The notes: generated by a model not told the origin, from the sequence alone. Counted from the stretch's first letter, positions 7,875 to 16,878 are shown. The stretch: DNA of 48,423 nt from Phycisphaerales bacterium (GCA_011053245.1 DRGS01000148.1:1-48423); one strand, 5' to 3'. Numbers and translations are program-made.

Positions 7875-8615
7875 TCATTTATTCCTATTTATTCTTTTAA
7901 CAAATGCCGCATACTGTTCGGGTGTATCTATTCCTTCGCAGGCTTGGGCGACTTTGGCGGCCATGATCGTATAGCCGTACTCCAGTGCCCTTAGCTGCTC
8001 TAATTTTTCGCTTATTTCCCACGCGGTCTGTTGCCGCTGGGTTATCTCTAACAGGAAATCCTTTCGATAAGCATATATTCCCAGATGCCGCAAGTACCCG
8101 CTAACATCTCCGACGCCGCCGGCATCGCGGTTGTATGGTACTATCGAGCGGGAAAAGTACAGTGCCCTGCCATTATTATCTACCACCGCCTTTACGACGT
8201 TGGGGTTTTCGACCTGTTCTGCGCTGTCGAATCCTGTGACCAGCGTTGCCATGTCCGCGGATGGATTATCCAGCAGGAGTTTTGCGACGATGTCGATGTT
8301 CTCCGGCTCGATCTCGGGCTCGTCGGCTTGGAGATTGACGATGATGTCAGCTTCGATATTTTCTACGGCTTCTGCAATCCGGTCGGTTCCGCATTTATGC
8401 TCTTCGGAGGTCATTACGCAATCTGCACCAAAGGTTTTACAAGCCTCCATGACCAAATCGCTGTCGGTTGCGATGAGTACCTTATCGGCGGTTTTGGCGC
8501 ACAAAGCCCGTTCGTAGGTGTGCTGAATGAGGAACTTGCCGGTTTCGTTAGCGAGAACTTTCCCCCGGAATCGACTTGAACCGTAACGAGCCGGTATTAC
8601 AATGACAACTTTCAC
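7875..8615 (-). CDS. kdsB: CMP-KDO synthetase (3-deoxy-manno-octulosonate cytidylyltransferase)
   Basis: Activates KDO with CTP to CMP-KDO for lipid A-core assembly. The nucleotidyltransferase signature is VIPARYGSSRFRGK, where the usual proline before the final GK is arginine. LIATDSD, DIIVNLQADEPEIEPENID and the C-terminal LEQLRALEYGY are typical of KdsB. I place the start at GTG 8615 (reading VKVVIVIPAR) because AAGGAAG lies seven bases upstream and family members begin at this point; the frame stays open to an ATG at 8654. It is the first gene of kdsB-pyrG. KdsA is encoded at 18403. Confidence 0.93.
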   Translation of the reverse strand: MKVVIVIPARYGSSRFRGKVLANETGKFLIQHTYERALCAKTADKVLIATDSDLVMEACKTFGADCVMTSEEHKCGTDRIAEAVENIEADIIVNLQADEPEIEPENIDIVAKLLLDNPSADMATLVTGFDSAEQVENPNVVKAVVDNNGRALYFSRSIVPYNRDAGGVGDVSGYLRHLGIYAYRKDFLLEITQRQQTAWEISEKLEQLRALEYGYTIMAAKVAQACEGIDTPEQYAAFVKRINRNK

Positions 8616-8710
8616 CAAATGACTTCCTTGCAGCAATTTCATTAACAATAACAAAAAACCACTGCCCGAACAGACTAACCGAAGCCGGCGGGCCTGTCAA
8701 TAGCATAAAT

Positions 8711-8737
8711 GAAAAATTTCTTCGGTCACTGGCCGAA
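8711..8737 (-). terminator. Rho-independent terminator after the 2H phosphoesterase gene
   Basis: Just past the stop on the minus strand a TTCGG/CCGAA hairpin (8737-8721) is followed by GAAATTTTTC. It separates the 2H gene from kdsB-pyrG. Confidence 0.55.
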
Positions 8738-8740
8738 AAG

Positions 8741-9346
8741 TTATATTTCATCCAGAGGCAGATGTGCAAGTACCTTGCGGCATGTGCAGTGGTTACCGAG
8801 GTGGCAGAGTGCAATAGCAGGAGGTTTGAAGGTAATAGCCCTTTCTATCGGTTCGGCCTGGCCGTAGCCGATGGTGATATGTGGGAAAAAATTTTCAAAA
8901 GCGGATTTGGCTCGGTAGCTGCATATCCAGGCAAGTGTGGTGTCTGCTATATCGTCACCAAGAACCATATCGGAGGTGACATCATATCTGAAGAACTTTT
9001 CCATTTCGTCCATAACCCCGCAATGGAGTTTTCTTAGCCGGTCAGTCATTTCGATTGCGAACGAACTTACATTTTGGCCCTTTGAATTAATCCCGATGTG
9101 TACCCGATCTATCACAAGTTCCTGTAATCGGTTTGCTTTTACAGTTTCGGCAAGTACCTTTTCGACGGCTTCTATATCGCTTTCGTCGATACAGCCCATC
9201 GCAAGCGATATGTGCGGCAGGCAATCATTCATGTTCAGTACGATGTCGCTGTCGAACTTTTCACGAAGATCCTTGTTTGCGCAAATAGCCCGTTCGGCTA
9301 TGTCGTCACCTAAAAGCAGAACTATGTCTACCGCGATCTTGCGCAT
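8741..9346 (-). CDS. 2H phosphoesterase / LigT-like (2'-5' RNA ligase superfamily) protein
   Basis: A 201-residue protein with the two H-x-[ST] motifs that define the 2H superfamily: PHISLAMG in the N-terminal half and PHITIGYG in the C-terminal half. Members act on 2',3'-cyclic or 2'-5' phosphodiester bonds in RNA or small nucleotides; the actual substrate cannot be told from sequence. GGAG lies seven bases before the ATG, and a TATAAT-like -10 at 9379-9374 is just upstream, so it is probably transcribed on its own, 76 bp after the NtrC-type gene, and ends at the terminator at 8711-8737. Confidence 0.82.
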   Translation of the reverse strand: MRKIAVDIVLLLGDDIAERAICANKDLREKFDSDIVLNMNDCLPHISLAMGCIDESDIEAVEKVLAETVKANRLQELVIDRVHIGINSKGQNVSSFAIEMTDRLRKLHCGVMDEMEKFFRYDVTSDMVLGDDIADTTLAWICSYRAKSAFENFFPHITIGYGQAEPIERAITFKPPAIALCHLGNHCTCRKVLAHLPLDEI

Positions 9347-9373
9347 AACTTATCTCCGGGTATACTCACAGGC

Positions 9374-9379
9374 ATTATA
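9374..9379 (-). promoter_or_regulatory. Probable -10 element of the 2H phosphoesterase gene
   Basis: A perfect TATAAT on the minus strand, 28 bp before the ATG at 9346. No good -35 was found at the right distance, so this is tentative. Confidence 0.35.
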
Positions 9380-9422
9380 CAGACATCACGCTTGAAATCC
9401 GCAAAATTTTCAGACAAGTACG

Positions 9423-10820
9423 TTACTGGCTGTTTTTGGCAAATGTCCTTTGGAGTCCGAACTTTTTTATCTTTCGATAAAGTGTAGTCTGGCTCAGGCC
9501 CAGTTGCTTGGCTGCAGTCGGTATCGAACCTTGCGTGAACTCCAGCGCCTCACGGATCAGGCTCTGCTCCATTTCATTGATCGAAGGTATCGTCTTTATC
9601 GGTACGCTGCCTGCGCTTATTTCGGGGGTCGCTGCCGATACTGCCCGCAGTAGGTCGCTGCCTAACATATCGGCGGTAAGCTCGGTTCCCTGATTTGTTA
9701 TAACGATCTGATGGATAAGATGCTCCAATTGCCGCACATTGCCGGGCCATGGGTACTCATGTAATATCTTCATCGCTTCCTGGCCGATACTGTCCATCTG
9801 GCGTCCGTATTTTCGTCTGGCAAGGTCAAGAAAATAATTCGCAAGCAGCCCGATATCCTCGCTGCGCTGTCTTAAAGGTGGAAGCTCGGTCGTTATCATG
9901 CTAAGCCGGTAATAAAAATCGCTTCGCAGCTTTCCCCGTTCTATTTGTAGGGACGGATCGCGATTCGTTGCCGCGACAACCCGCACATCAACGGTTTTTC
10001 GCGACCTTGCTCCGACCGGCTGAACGACATGGTCCTGCAGGAACCGCAGCAGCTTGGCCTGGATGCTATAATCCATCTCGCATATCTCATCGAGAAACAG
10101 CGTTCCGCCGTCGGCTTGTTCGCAGAAGCCCATGTGCCGCTGATGGGCACCGGTAAAGGCTCCCTTTTCATGGCCGAACAACGCGCTTTCGATAAGCTCG
10201 TGAGGTATTGCAGGTGCATTTACCGGAACGAATGGCCCTGCGCTCCTGGAACTGCACCTATGGATCGCCCTTGCCACAAGCTCTTTGCCGACACCGGTTT
10301 CGCCGAGTATCAGAATCGATGCGTCCGTCGGAGCAACTACCTCGATCCTCCTGTACACCTTTTGCATGATCTCACTTTGCCCGACCATCCCGTGAAAATC
10401 ATTTTCGCGATCGGTAGCTTCAAGAACCTTTATCTTCACCGTAAGCCGCTTATGCTCAAGAGCCTTATCCACCTCCACTTTCAGTCGTCCGAAATCAAGC
10501 GGTTTGGCGGCAAAGTCGTACGCCCCAATTTTGAGACATGCGACAGCGGCGTCAACGGTTCCGTATCCGGTAATGATTATGATCGGCACATCTGGAAGTC
10601 GGTCCTTCAGCGGGCCTATCGCCGCCATGCCATCATCTTTGTCAAGCTGCAAGTCAAGCATGATCAGATCAGGCGTAATATCTTCAAGCTGCTGCCACAT
10701 TTGCTCTGCCGAATTTACCCCGATATGCCTGTATCCCCACCGGCACACTTCATAGCCAATTACTTCCAGAAGATGCTCGTCGTCATCGACACTCAATATC
10801 AATGGCGTAAACTCTGCCAT
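9423..10820 (-). CDS. NtrC-family sigma-54-dependent response regulator
   Basis: Three domains are visible. The receiver (1-120) has the acidic pocket VDDD, phospho-acceptor Asp56 in LIMLDLQL and Lys in AAKPLDF. The AAA+ domain has Walker A GETGVGKE, the sigma-54 contact loop GAFTGA and Walker B GGTLFLDEI. A Fis-type helix-turn-helix ends the protein (AAKQLGLSQTTLYRKIKKFG). The protein should activate sigma-54 promoters once phosphorylated. I start at ATG 10820, which has AGGGG five bases upstream; the frame also contains ATG 10835 directly abutting the Hpt stop. It forms an operon with the Hpt gene. No histidine kinase is adjacent, so phosphate probably arrives through the Hpt protein. A GG-N10-GC promoter lies just beyond the operon at 11482. 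Confidence 0.94.
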   Translation of the reverse strand: MAEFTPLILSVDDDEHLLEVIGYEVCRWGYRHIGVNSAEQMWQQLEDITPDLIMLDLQLDKDDGMAAIGPLKDRLPDVPIIIITGYGTVDAAVACLKIGAYDFAAKPLDFGRLKVEVDKALEHKRLTVKIKVLEATDRENDFHGMVGQSEIMQKVYRRIEVVAPTDASILILGETGVGKELVARAIHRCSSRSAGPFVPVNAPAIPHELIESALFGHEKGAFTGAHQRHMGFCEQADGGTLFLDEICEMDYSIQAKLLRFLQDHVVQPVGARSRKTVDVRVVAATNRDPSLQIERGKLRSDFYYRLSMITTELPPLRQRSEDIGLLANYFLDLARRKYGRQMDSIGQEAMKILHEYPWPGNVRQLEHLIHQIVITNQGTELTADMLGSDLLRAVSAATPEISAGSVPIKTIPSINEMEQSLIREALEFTQGSIPTAAKQLGLSQTTLYRKIKKFGLQRTFAKNSQ

Positions 10821-10835
10821 TGCCGCCCCTTTCAT

Positions 10836-11153
10836 TTACAAATTCTGCAACTCAGATATTCGCAACTGTACCAACTGTGCCAACCTTTCGATATCCTTAT
10901 GTACCTTTTCCTGCTCCTGACTCTCTGCTAACACCTCAATCCGATCCGCCGTCTCTGCGATCTCCGCAAGCCCGTATGTCCCGGCGGTCCCTTTTATCCT
11001 GTGGGCCTCAATCCCCACAGTAGACATATCTTGGCTGTCAAGTGCTCGACCCATTTCCTCGACTTGCGCAGGCAGGGCACGCAGATACCTGACCAGAAGC
11101 TTTTTCCACTTCGCAGCCCTCCCTCCACCGCAACTGTCATCCGACGAAACCAT
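10836..11153 (-). CDS. Hpt (histidine phosphotransfer) protein
   Basis: A small helical protein of about 105 residues. The phosphotransfer motif AHRIKGTAGTYGL contains the phospho-accepting histidine at about residue 51, followed by an amphipathic helical tail typical of the four-helix Hpt bundle. I choose ATG 11153 because AAGGGG precedes it by nine bases; the frame is open further upstream to 11234 but without a ribosome site. The stop abuts the NtrC-type gene (TAAATG), so they are translationally linked. Family knowledge says such proteins shuttle phosphate between a hybrid kinase and a receiver; the kinase is not in this neighbourhood. Confidence 0.85.
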   Translation of the reverse strand: MVSSDDSCGGGRAAKWKKLLVRYLRALPAQVEEMGRALDSQDMSTVGIEAHRIKGTAGTYGLAEIAETADRIEVLAESQEQEKVHKDIERLAQLVQLRISELQNL

Positions 11154-11284
11154 ACGCACACACCCCTTTCGTGCCTTCATGTACTGGGAAATCCTTTCCG
11201 TCTGTGGTCGGCCTTCGTGGCAACCGGCATTCACTACTTGAGAATACGGGCATTTCTTTGCTTTGTTCTAATACCAATACTCTG

Positions 11285-11290
11285 ATTATA
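11285..11290 (-). promoter_or_regulatory. Probable -10 element of the Hpt/NtrC operon
   Basis: TATAAT on the minus strand, about 130 bp before the Hpt ATG. The -35 is poor, so this is a tentative call. Confidence 0.3.
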
Positions 11291-11481
11291 CACCTTCTCG
11301 CCGGTAACATCTATAAGAAACCGGGGAATATCCGAGCAATCCTGAAATTTTATTAGTTCCCGGGCGACTTGCTGGTTTTTCGCCTTTTTCAAAATGACCG
11401 ATTACTCTCAAATTGAAAGAGCAGAATGAAATGTTCTTCCTGAAACCGGCTCTTGCGCCCTCAAGGGCCTATAAAAACGGC

Positions 11482-11497
11482 TGGCACGGGCTTTGCG
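11482..11497 (+). promoter_or_regulatory. Sigma-54 (-24/-12) promoter
   Basis: TGGCACG at 11482-11488, four bases, then TTGCG at 11493-11497. This is an almost perfect match to the TGGCAC-N5-TTGC consensus, with GG and GC exactly 10 bp apart. It lies about 130 bp before the hemerythrin ATG and is divergent to an operon encoding a sigma-54 activator. Confidence 0.78.
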
Positions 11498-11629
11498 AAG
11501 TGTATTTCGTCTCAATGACTACCCGACAACGAGACTGTATAGGCGAACTGGCGGTTAGTGCCGTCGAAGCAGGGTTGTTTTAGGCATGTCGCTGATAATG
11601 TAACCATGTGTAGTTTTAGAGAGGAAGAT

Positions 11630-12394
11630 ATGGCAGAGACAAAAAACAGGGACAATCGCAACAAATTATCCTCACTGTTCCAGAGAATTAACGGCAGGGA
11701 AGCTCCGGCGATCCTTCGCAGAGAAGCGAGCCGGCTGATAACAACTGTCAAACCCAAAGATATCGCCCAAGCCGAGCGCGACCTCGTCGATATTGGATTT
11801 ACGGTGCAATTGGCCCGGCAACTTTCGGCAACATTTATGATGATGGGCCTGCTTGAAAAAAAGGACCACATACGGACAATTTTGCCCGCCAATCACATCC
11901 TCCACCTTGTTCTTGTCGAACATGACATGCTAAGAATATTCGTTGCGGAACTAAAGGATCTCGCCAACACCATCGTTCACCTCGACAGCCTGTCGAACGT
12001 CAGCTCCGAATTCTGCAAACTCACGCATGTTACCTCCCATCTTCATGCGATGAAGGAACACTTCGATCGCGAAAACGACGTCATTTTTCCGTTTCTCCGC
12101 AAACTCGGCTGGTCGAACCTCTGCGATACGGAGTATGATGATCACGAGTTTATTACCTTAGCCATAAACGATCTTATCAAACTCATAGGCTCTTTTGACG
12201 ATCTTAAACTCGAAACTTTCAAGTCAAGACTCATTACCATCACCGGTTGCTTTTGTCCGACGATGTCAGAACACATCACACGCGAAGATATGCTGCTTTA
12301 CCCCATTGCGTTCGAAGCGATAAAGGATCCGGGGGTATGGAAAAAGATGAAAAGCATCTGTGATGATATAGGTTACTGCGGCACTCATATTTGA
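11630..12394 (+). CDS. DUF438 / hemerythrin-like (HHE) protein
   Basis: A 254-residue cytoplasmic protein. Residues about 12-75 resemble DUF438 (FQRINGREAPAILRR, then PKDIAQAERDLVDIG). The remainder is a hemerythrin-type helical bundle with candidate di-iron ligands in VLVEHDMLRIF, HLHAMKEHFDRENDVIFPFL, YDDHEFI and SEHITREDMLLYP. Such proteins bind a non-heme di-iron centre and sense or handle oxygen or nitric oxide. I start at ATG 11630 with GAGGAAG just upstream; an open frame extends to 11558 without a ribosome site. It is preceded by a sigma-54-type promoter and followed by a strong terminator, so it is probably a single-gene transcript controlled by the neighbouring NtrC-type regulator. 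Confidence 0.85.
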   Translation: MAETKNRDNRNKLSSLFQRINGREAPAILRREASRLITTVKPKDIAQAERDLVDIGFTVQLARQLSATFMMMGLLEKKDHIRTILPANHILHLVLVEHDMLRIFVAELKDLANTIVHLDSLSNVSSEFCKLTHVTSHLHAMKEHFDRENDVIFPFLRKLGWSNLCDTEYDDHEFITLAINDLIKLIGSFDDLKLETFKSRLITITGCFCPTMSEHITREDMLLYPIAFEAIKDPGVWKKMKSICDDIGYCGTHI

Positions 12395-12401
12395 TTTAGG
12401 C

Positions 12402-12451
12402 CGGGCAGAAAACCCAGCTACGGCTTCGGGGGAATGCGACGTAAAGTCGCT
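12402..12451 (+). other. Structured RNA segment ahead of the terminator
   Basis: Between the hemerythrin stop and the terminator two short stems can be drawn: GGG-CAGAAAA-CCC, enclosed by CCG/CGG, and GCGAC-GTAAA-GTCGC at 12437-12451. Together with the terminator this makes a compact multi-stem RNA of about 110 nt. It matched no riboswitch class I could recall. Confidence 0.35.
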
Positions 12452-12509
12452 GACATGCCTGTGTTGTGCGGAAATTATAATCAGGATCCGCACACGGGCA
12501 TGTCTTTTT
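12452..12509 (+). terminator. Strong rho-independent terminator
   Basis: 5' arm 12452-12472 (GACATGCCTGTGT, three-base bulge, GCGGA) pairs with 3' arm 12487-12504 (TCCGCACACGGGCATGTC) to give about 18 base pairs, followed directly by TTTTT (12505-12509). It ends the hemerythrin transcript. Confidence 0.85.
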
Positions 12510-12535
12510 CAGGAAAACCGACGATTCAATAAATC

Positions 12536-12564
12536 TTGTAATTCATCTGAAAGTCCGATATATT
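12536..12564 (+). promoter_or_regulatory. Sigma-70-type promoter for the YihY-family gene
   Basis: TTGTAA (12536-12541), 17 bp, TATATT (12559-12564), located between the terminator and the coding start at 12654. Confidence 0.5.
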
Positions 12565-12653
12565 CACCCGCAGCGAATGCGTTAATGACCGGATCTGTTT
12601 GAGGTGAATGTCAGGGACACAAATAGCCGATACAAAAAAAGGTGAATCGAAAT

Positions 12654-14018
12654 ATGCGCTCAGGCTCAGGAAAATACCGGATGCTCAAAAAGATCATAAA
12701 ATTTATCAGGACCGATATTTGGCGGCTGCGGATCAAGAACTATCCGCCGACGAAGTCGTTTTTCATAACCCAGCTTCGCATAGTCGTCCTTGCCGTACGC
12801 GGATTCATCGAGGATAAGTGTAAGTTCCGGGCCTCTGCTCTGACGTTCTTTTCGCTGCTGTCGATCGTGCCGGTTTTCGCGATGATGTTCGGTATTGCCA
12901 AGGGCTTTGGAATGGACGATAGGGTTCGTACCTGGGTAGAGCAAAATTTCCAGGGTCAGAAAGAGGTAGGCGAAAAGATAATCGCTCTTTCTAATTCAAT
13001 GCTGGCCCATGTCGAAGACGCCAGCGGCGGTTTGGTTGCGGGCATCGGTACAATACTGCTTTTCTGGACGGTGATAAAACTATTGAGCAATATTGAAAGT
13101 TCATTTAATGACATCTGGGGAATCAAGCGATCAAGACGTCTGGTCAGGAAATTTTCGGATTATCTCTCGATGATGGTGGTCTGCCCGGTACTGCTGGTGC
13201 TGTCGAGTTCTATGACGGTGATGATCAGTAAACAGATACGGTATCTCGTCGAGAAGATACCTTTTTTCAGTTCGGCTATTGCGCCGTTTATATTTTTCAT
13301 GCTGAAATTTACACCGTATATCACCATCTGGGTTGTCTTTACTTTCATGCTGATGTTCATGCCGAATACAAAAGTAAAGTTTAAGTCAGGCGTACTGGCT
13401 GGGATAGTGTCGGGTACGCTTTTCCAGATCGTTCAGTCGCTGTACATCAGTTCCCAGATCGGGGTTTCCAAGTACAGTGCGATATACGGAAGTTTGGCGT
13501 CTTTACCACTGTTCCTTATATGGCTTCAGATCAGTTGGCTGATCGTGCTGTTCGGAGCAGAGCTTGCATTTGCCCATCAGAATGTCGATACTTATGAATT
13601 CGAGCAGGACTGTTTGAATGTAAGTTATTCGCATAAGAGGCTGCTGTCGCTACTAACGATGCGGACGCTGGTGAAGAATTTTTGCGATGGAAAAGCGGCA
13701 GCGACAGCCGAGGACGTCTCGCACGCTCTTGAGGTGCCGATCCGGCTGGTGCGTGAGATATTGTTTGAGCTGCATGAGGCAGGACTGGCCAGTGAGATCC
13801 GGGAAGATGACGGGCGACTGGTGCGGTATCAGCCCGGGCGGGATGTGGATACGATGACGGTGCAGTACGTTGTACATGCTTTGGAGAATAAGGGGTATAG
13901 CGATATACCCGTGGCGCCGTCGGCAGAGCTGGAAAAGCTCAAGGGCTGTGTTAAGACCATCGGCGAAGCGGTGAAAAAGTGCGACGGTAATGTCCTGCTC
14001 AAAAACCTGACAGCGTAA
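12654..14018 (+). CDS. YihY/BrkB-family inner membrane protein with C-terminal winged-helix-like domain
   Basis: This protein of about 454 residues has the YihY/UPF0761 core: FRASALTFFSLLSIVPVFAMM, the helix pair around GTILLFWTVIKLLSNIESSFNDIWG, and the later YSAIYGSLASLPLFLIWLQ and LFGAELAFAHQ. About six membrane helices are visible. The family was once called RNase BN, but that assignment is wrong and its transport or envelope role is unresolved. From about residue 320 a soluble domain follows (RLLSLLTMRTLVKNF, AEDVSHALEVPIRLVREIL, LHEAGLASEI), which looks like a winged helix and is common in one YihY subgroup. Start: ATG 12654 has AGGTG about ten bases upstream; GTG 12642 is an alternative. 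It has its own promoter. Confidence 0.88.
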   Translation: MRSGSGKYRMLKKIIKFIRTDIWRLRIKNYPPTKSFFITQLRIVVLAVRGFIEDKCKFRASALTFFSLLSIVPVFAMMFGIAKGFGMDDRVRTWVEQNFQGQKEVGEKIIALSNSMLAHVEDASGGLVAGIGTILLFWTVIKLLSNIESSFNDIWGIKRSRRLVRKFSDYLSMMVVCPVLLVLSSSMTVMISKQIRYLVEKIPFFSSAIAPFIFFMLKFTPYITIWVVFTFMLMFMPNTKVKFKSGVLAGIVSGTLFQIVQSLYISSQIGVSKYSAIYGSLASLPLFLIWLQISWLIVLFGAELAFAHQNVDTYEFEQDCLNVSYSHKRLLSLLTMRTLVKNFCDGKAAATAEDVSHALEVPIRLVREILFELHEAGLASEIREDDGRLVRYQPGRDVDTMTVQYVVHALENKGYSDIPVAPSAELEKLKGCVKTIGEAVKKCDGNVLLKNLTA

Positions 14019-14051
14019 AACCAACTGAATTTCAACAATTTTAGCATCCTA

Positions 14052-14080
14052 TTGCATTTACGGGCTGAATCCGCTATCAT
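14052..14080 (+). promoter_or_regulatory. Sigma-70-type promoter of the fmdB-leuS operon
   Basis: TTGCAT (14052-14057), 17 bp, TATCAT (14075-14080), 30 bp upstream of the FmdB-type ATG. The genes through 19949 follow with gaps of under 30 bp. Confidence 0.5.
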
Positions 14081-14109
14081 AACCAACTTAAATATTTACA
14101 GGAGTTATT

Positions 14110-14322
14110 ATGCCTATTTATGAATATAAATGCGGTAAGTGCGGTGCTGTGAGCGAGTTTCTTGAGGGTATGAGCGGTAAGAAGAAACACGTTTGCGAAA
14201 AGTGCGGATCCGGCAATATGGAAAAGCAGTTCTCGACGTTTGCCGTTGGCGTCAAGCAGGACGGGACCGATAGCAAGTGTATGGGATGTACGGACCGAGG
14301 CTGTCCGCATTCCGGGATGTAA
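14110..14322 (+). CDS. FmdB-family zinc ribbon protein
   Basis: A 70-residue protein beginning MPIYEYKCGKCG, the hallmark of the FmdB/CxxC_CXXC family. CxxC pairs are at about residues 8-11 and 31-34 and should hold one zinc. The tail carries a further four-cysteine cluster (KCMGCTDRGCP), so a second metal site or disulfide is possible. The founding member was described as a regulator of formamidase, but most members have no tested function. AGGAG lies upstream of the ATG. It is the first gene of the leuS operon, 15 bp before leuS. Confidence 0.9.
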   Translation: MPIYEYKCGKCGAVSEFLEGMSGKKKHVCEKCGSGNMEKQFSTFAVGVKQDGTDSKCMGCTDRGCPHSGM

Positions 14323-14337
14323 AAAGGACAGGGGCAA

Positions 14338-16869
14338 ATGGACGAAAGACAAGGCGAATATAAATTTAGCGAGATCGAAGCCAAGTGGCAGGGGTACTGG
14401 GAAGATAATAAAACCTTTGCAGCCGGTGAAGACAAGAATAAGCCGAAATATTATGTACTCGATATGTTCCCGTATCCGAGCGGGCAGGGGCTGCATGTCG
14501 GCCATCCGGAAGGCTACACAGCCAGTGATATTGTATCGCGGTATAAACGGATGAAGGGTTTTAATGTTCTGCATCCTATCGGCTGGGACGCGTTCGGGCT
14601 GCCGGCCGAGCAGTACGCGGTGCAGACCGGTACCCATCCGGCGGATACGACGCAGAAGAATATCGATAATATGAGGCGGCAGATCAAGAGCCTTGGGTTT
14701 AGCTACGACTGGGATAGACAGGTCGATACCACGGACCCGAACTACTATAAGTGGACGCAATGGATATTTTTAAAATTCTACAACAGCTTCTTCGATGAGA
14801 CCGAACAGAAAGCCAAACCAATCGAAGAGCTTTCGATACCTGACGGTTTGAGTGAAGAGGGCAAGCGAGAGTATATCGATAATCATCGTTTGGCTTACGA
14901 AAGTTTTGCTCCGGTTAATTGGTGTCCTGAACTTGGGACGGTTCTTGCCAATGAGGAAGTTATTGGCGGCTTAAGCGAGCGAGGCGGACATCCGGTTATT
15001 CGAAGACCTATGCGGCAGTGGATGCTGCGGATAACGAAGTATTGCCAGCGCCTTCTGGATGGGCTGGCTGACGTTGACTGGTCGCATTCTATCAAGAAGC
15101 TCCAGCACGACTGGATCGGTAAGAGCATCGGAGCCGAAGTTGACTTCGCGGTTGACGGCCACGATGAGACGATACGAGTTTTTACTACCAGGCCGGATAC
15201 GCTTTTCGGAGCGACATATATGGTCCTTGCCCCGGAGCATCGTCTGGTAGATGTCATAACGACAGCAGATAACAAGGACGCTGTGAAGAAATACCTCGAA
15301 CAAGCCTCAATGAAGAGTGATCTTGACCGGACCGATCTTGCTAAGGATAAGAGCGGCCAGTTTACAGGGGCACATGCGATCAATCCTGTTAACGGCGAAA
15401 AGATACCGATCTGGATAAGCGATTACGTTCTTATCAGCTATGGGACTGGCGCGATTATGGCAGTTCCCGCACATGATGAGAGGGACTTTGAGTTCGCTAC
15501 GAAATTTAAGCTGCCGATCATCGAAGTTGTTCAGCCGCCATCGCCGGTTGCCGGTTGTTTTAGCGGTAATGGTACCGCGATCAATTCAGGTGAGTTTACG
15601 GGGTTGCCGACGGTTGAGTTCAAGGAAAAGATAGCTGCATGGCTCGAGAAAAAGGGTTTAGGCAAAGCTGCGATCAATTTCAAGCTGCGTGACTGGCTCT
15701 TTAGCAGGCAGAGGTATTGGGGCGAACCGTTCCCGATCATTCATGCAGAGGACGGCAGGCGTATCGCTCTTGATGAAAGCCAGCTTCCGCTGGAACTGCC
15801 TGCGGTAGAGAATTATAAACCAACCGGAACAGGCGAGCCGCCGCTATCCAATGCGACGGACTGGGTAAATGTCACATTGCCCGATGGAACAAAGGGAAGG
15901 CGCGAAACCAATACGATGCCTCAATGGGCGGGAAGCTGCTGGTACTATCTGCGGTATACAGATCCCAAAAATAACAACGCCCCGTTCGATCCCGAAAATG
16001 AAAATTACTGGCTTCCTGTCGATCTTTATATCGGCGGAGCCGAACACGCGGTATTGCATCTGTTGTATTCGCGGTTCTGGCATAAGCTGTTGTATGATCT
16101 TGGATATGTTAAGAGTCCTGAGCCGTTTAAGAAATTGATCAATCAGGGAATGATCTTAGGCACAGACGGCCAGAAGATGAGTAAGTCGCGGGGTAATGTG
16201 GTTAACCCGGACGATGTTATCGATGGTTACGGTGCCGATTCGATGCGTCTGTATGAAATGTTCATGGGACCGCTCGAAGCGTCCAAACCGTGGAACATGC
16301 ACGGGGTTGAGGGTGTGTACCGGTTCCTCAGTAAGGCATGGCGAACGATAATAGACGAAGATACCGGAGCGGTGCATTCGGCGGTGCAGGACGCAGAAGC
16401 TGATGCCGAAACCGCCAAGCTGCTGAACCAGACCATAAAGAAGGTCGGCGACGACATTGAGAATTTCGCTTTCAACACAGCCATAAGTCAGATGATGATC
16501 TTCATCAATCATATGAGCAAACTTACGGTCAGGCCGAAATCGGCACTTGAGAAATTTATATTAGTGCTATCTCCGCTTGCTCCGCATGTTGGAGAGGAGT
16601 TGTGGCAGCGTTTGGGGCATGAAGGAACGCTTGCGTACGTTGACTGGCCGGAATACGACAGTGAACTTATTAAGGAGAAGGAACTCGAATTAGCGGTTCA
16701 GGTATTAGGCAAGATCAAGGATCGGATCGTGGTAAGTGCAGATGCAAGCGAAGATGCGATAAAGGAAAAAGCTCTGGCAAGTGAAAAGGTTCAAGCCGCG
16801 ATAGCCGGTAAGACTGTGCGTAAGGTTATCGTTATTAAGAGCAGACTCGTAAACATCGTTGCATCATAA
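14338..16869 (+). CDS. leuS: Leucyl-tRNA synthetase
   Basis: An 843-residue class Ia synthetase that charges tRNA-Leu. The HIGH-type signature is in [16 protein letters not shown] (about 43-58), the CP1 editing domain spans about 220-420 with [12 protein letters not shown] and [15 protein letters not shown], and the KMSKS loop is in [11 protein letters not shown]. The C-terminal part contains the anticodon-binding helices and ends in the small alpha-beta domain ([13 protein letters not shown]). Length and motif order are those of complete bacterial LeuRS. It sits in a tightly spaced operon with an FmdB-type protein upstream and a CYTH protein nine bases downstream. Confidence 0.98.
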   Translation: MDERQGEYKFSEIEAKWQGYWEDNKTFAAGEDKNKPKYYVLDMFPYPSGQGLHVGHPEGYTASDIVSRYKRMKGFNVLHPIGWDAFGLPAEQYAVQTGTHPADTTQKNIDNMRRQIKSLGFSYDWDRQVDTTDPNYYKWTQWIFLKFYNSFFDETEQKAKPIEELSIPDGLSEEGKREYIDNHRLAYESFAPVNWCPELGTVLANEEVIGGLSERGGHPVIRRPMRQWMLRITKYCQRLLDGLADVDWSHSIKKLQHDWIGKSIGAEVDFAVDGHDETIRVFTTRPDTLFGATYMVLAPEHRLVDVITTADNKDAVKKYLEQASMKSDLDRTDLAKDKSGQFTGAHAINPVNGEKIPIWISDYVLISYGTGAIMAVPAHDERDFEFATKFKLPIIEVVQPPSPVAGCFSGNGTAINSGEFTGLPTVEFKEKIAAWLEKKGLGKAAINFKLRDWLFSRQRYWGEPFPIIHAEDGRRIALDESQLPLELPAVENYKPTGTGEPPLSNATDWVNVTLPDGTKGRRETNTMPQWAGSCWYYLRYTDPKNNNAPFDPENENYWLPVDLYIGGAEHAVLHLLYSRFWHKLLYDLGYVKSPEPFKKLINQGMILGTDGQKMSKSRGNVVNPDDVIDGYGADSMRLYEMFMGPLEASKPWNMHGVEGVYRFLSKAWRTIIDEDTGAVHSAVQDAEADAETAKLLNQTIKKVGDDIENFAFNTAISQMMIFINHMSKLTVRPKSALEKFILVLSPLAPHVGEELWQRLGHEGTLAYVDWPEYDSELIKEKELELAVQVLGKIKDRIVVSADASEDAIKEKALASEKVQAAIAGKTVRKVIVIKSRLVNIVAS

Positions 16870-16878
16870 GGCGATTTT

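Larger units (their letters stand above)
11154..11629. other. Divergent regulatory spacer between the Hpt/NtrC operon and the hemerythrin gene
   Basis: No gene is seen. It contains a minus-strand TATAAT (11290-11285) that may start the Hpt/NtrC transcript, an imperfect palindrome at 11405-11421 (CTCTCAAATTGAAAGAG), a short perfect inverted repeat GCCCT-CA-AGGGC (11457-11468) and the sigma-54-type promoter at 11482-11497. The palindrome lies about 60-80 bp upstream of the promoter, a plausible activator site. Confidence 0.5.

Noticed and set aside
12402..12509. Cyclic-di-GMP, yybP-ykoY or TPP riboswitch
   Set aside because: The invariant cores (such as GGCAAACC or CTGAGA) are absent; only generic stems and a terminator are supported.
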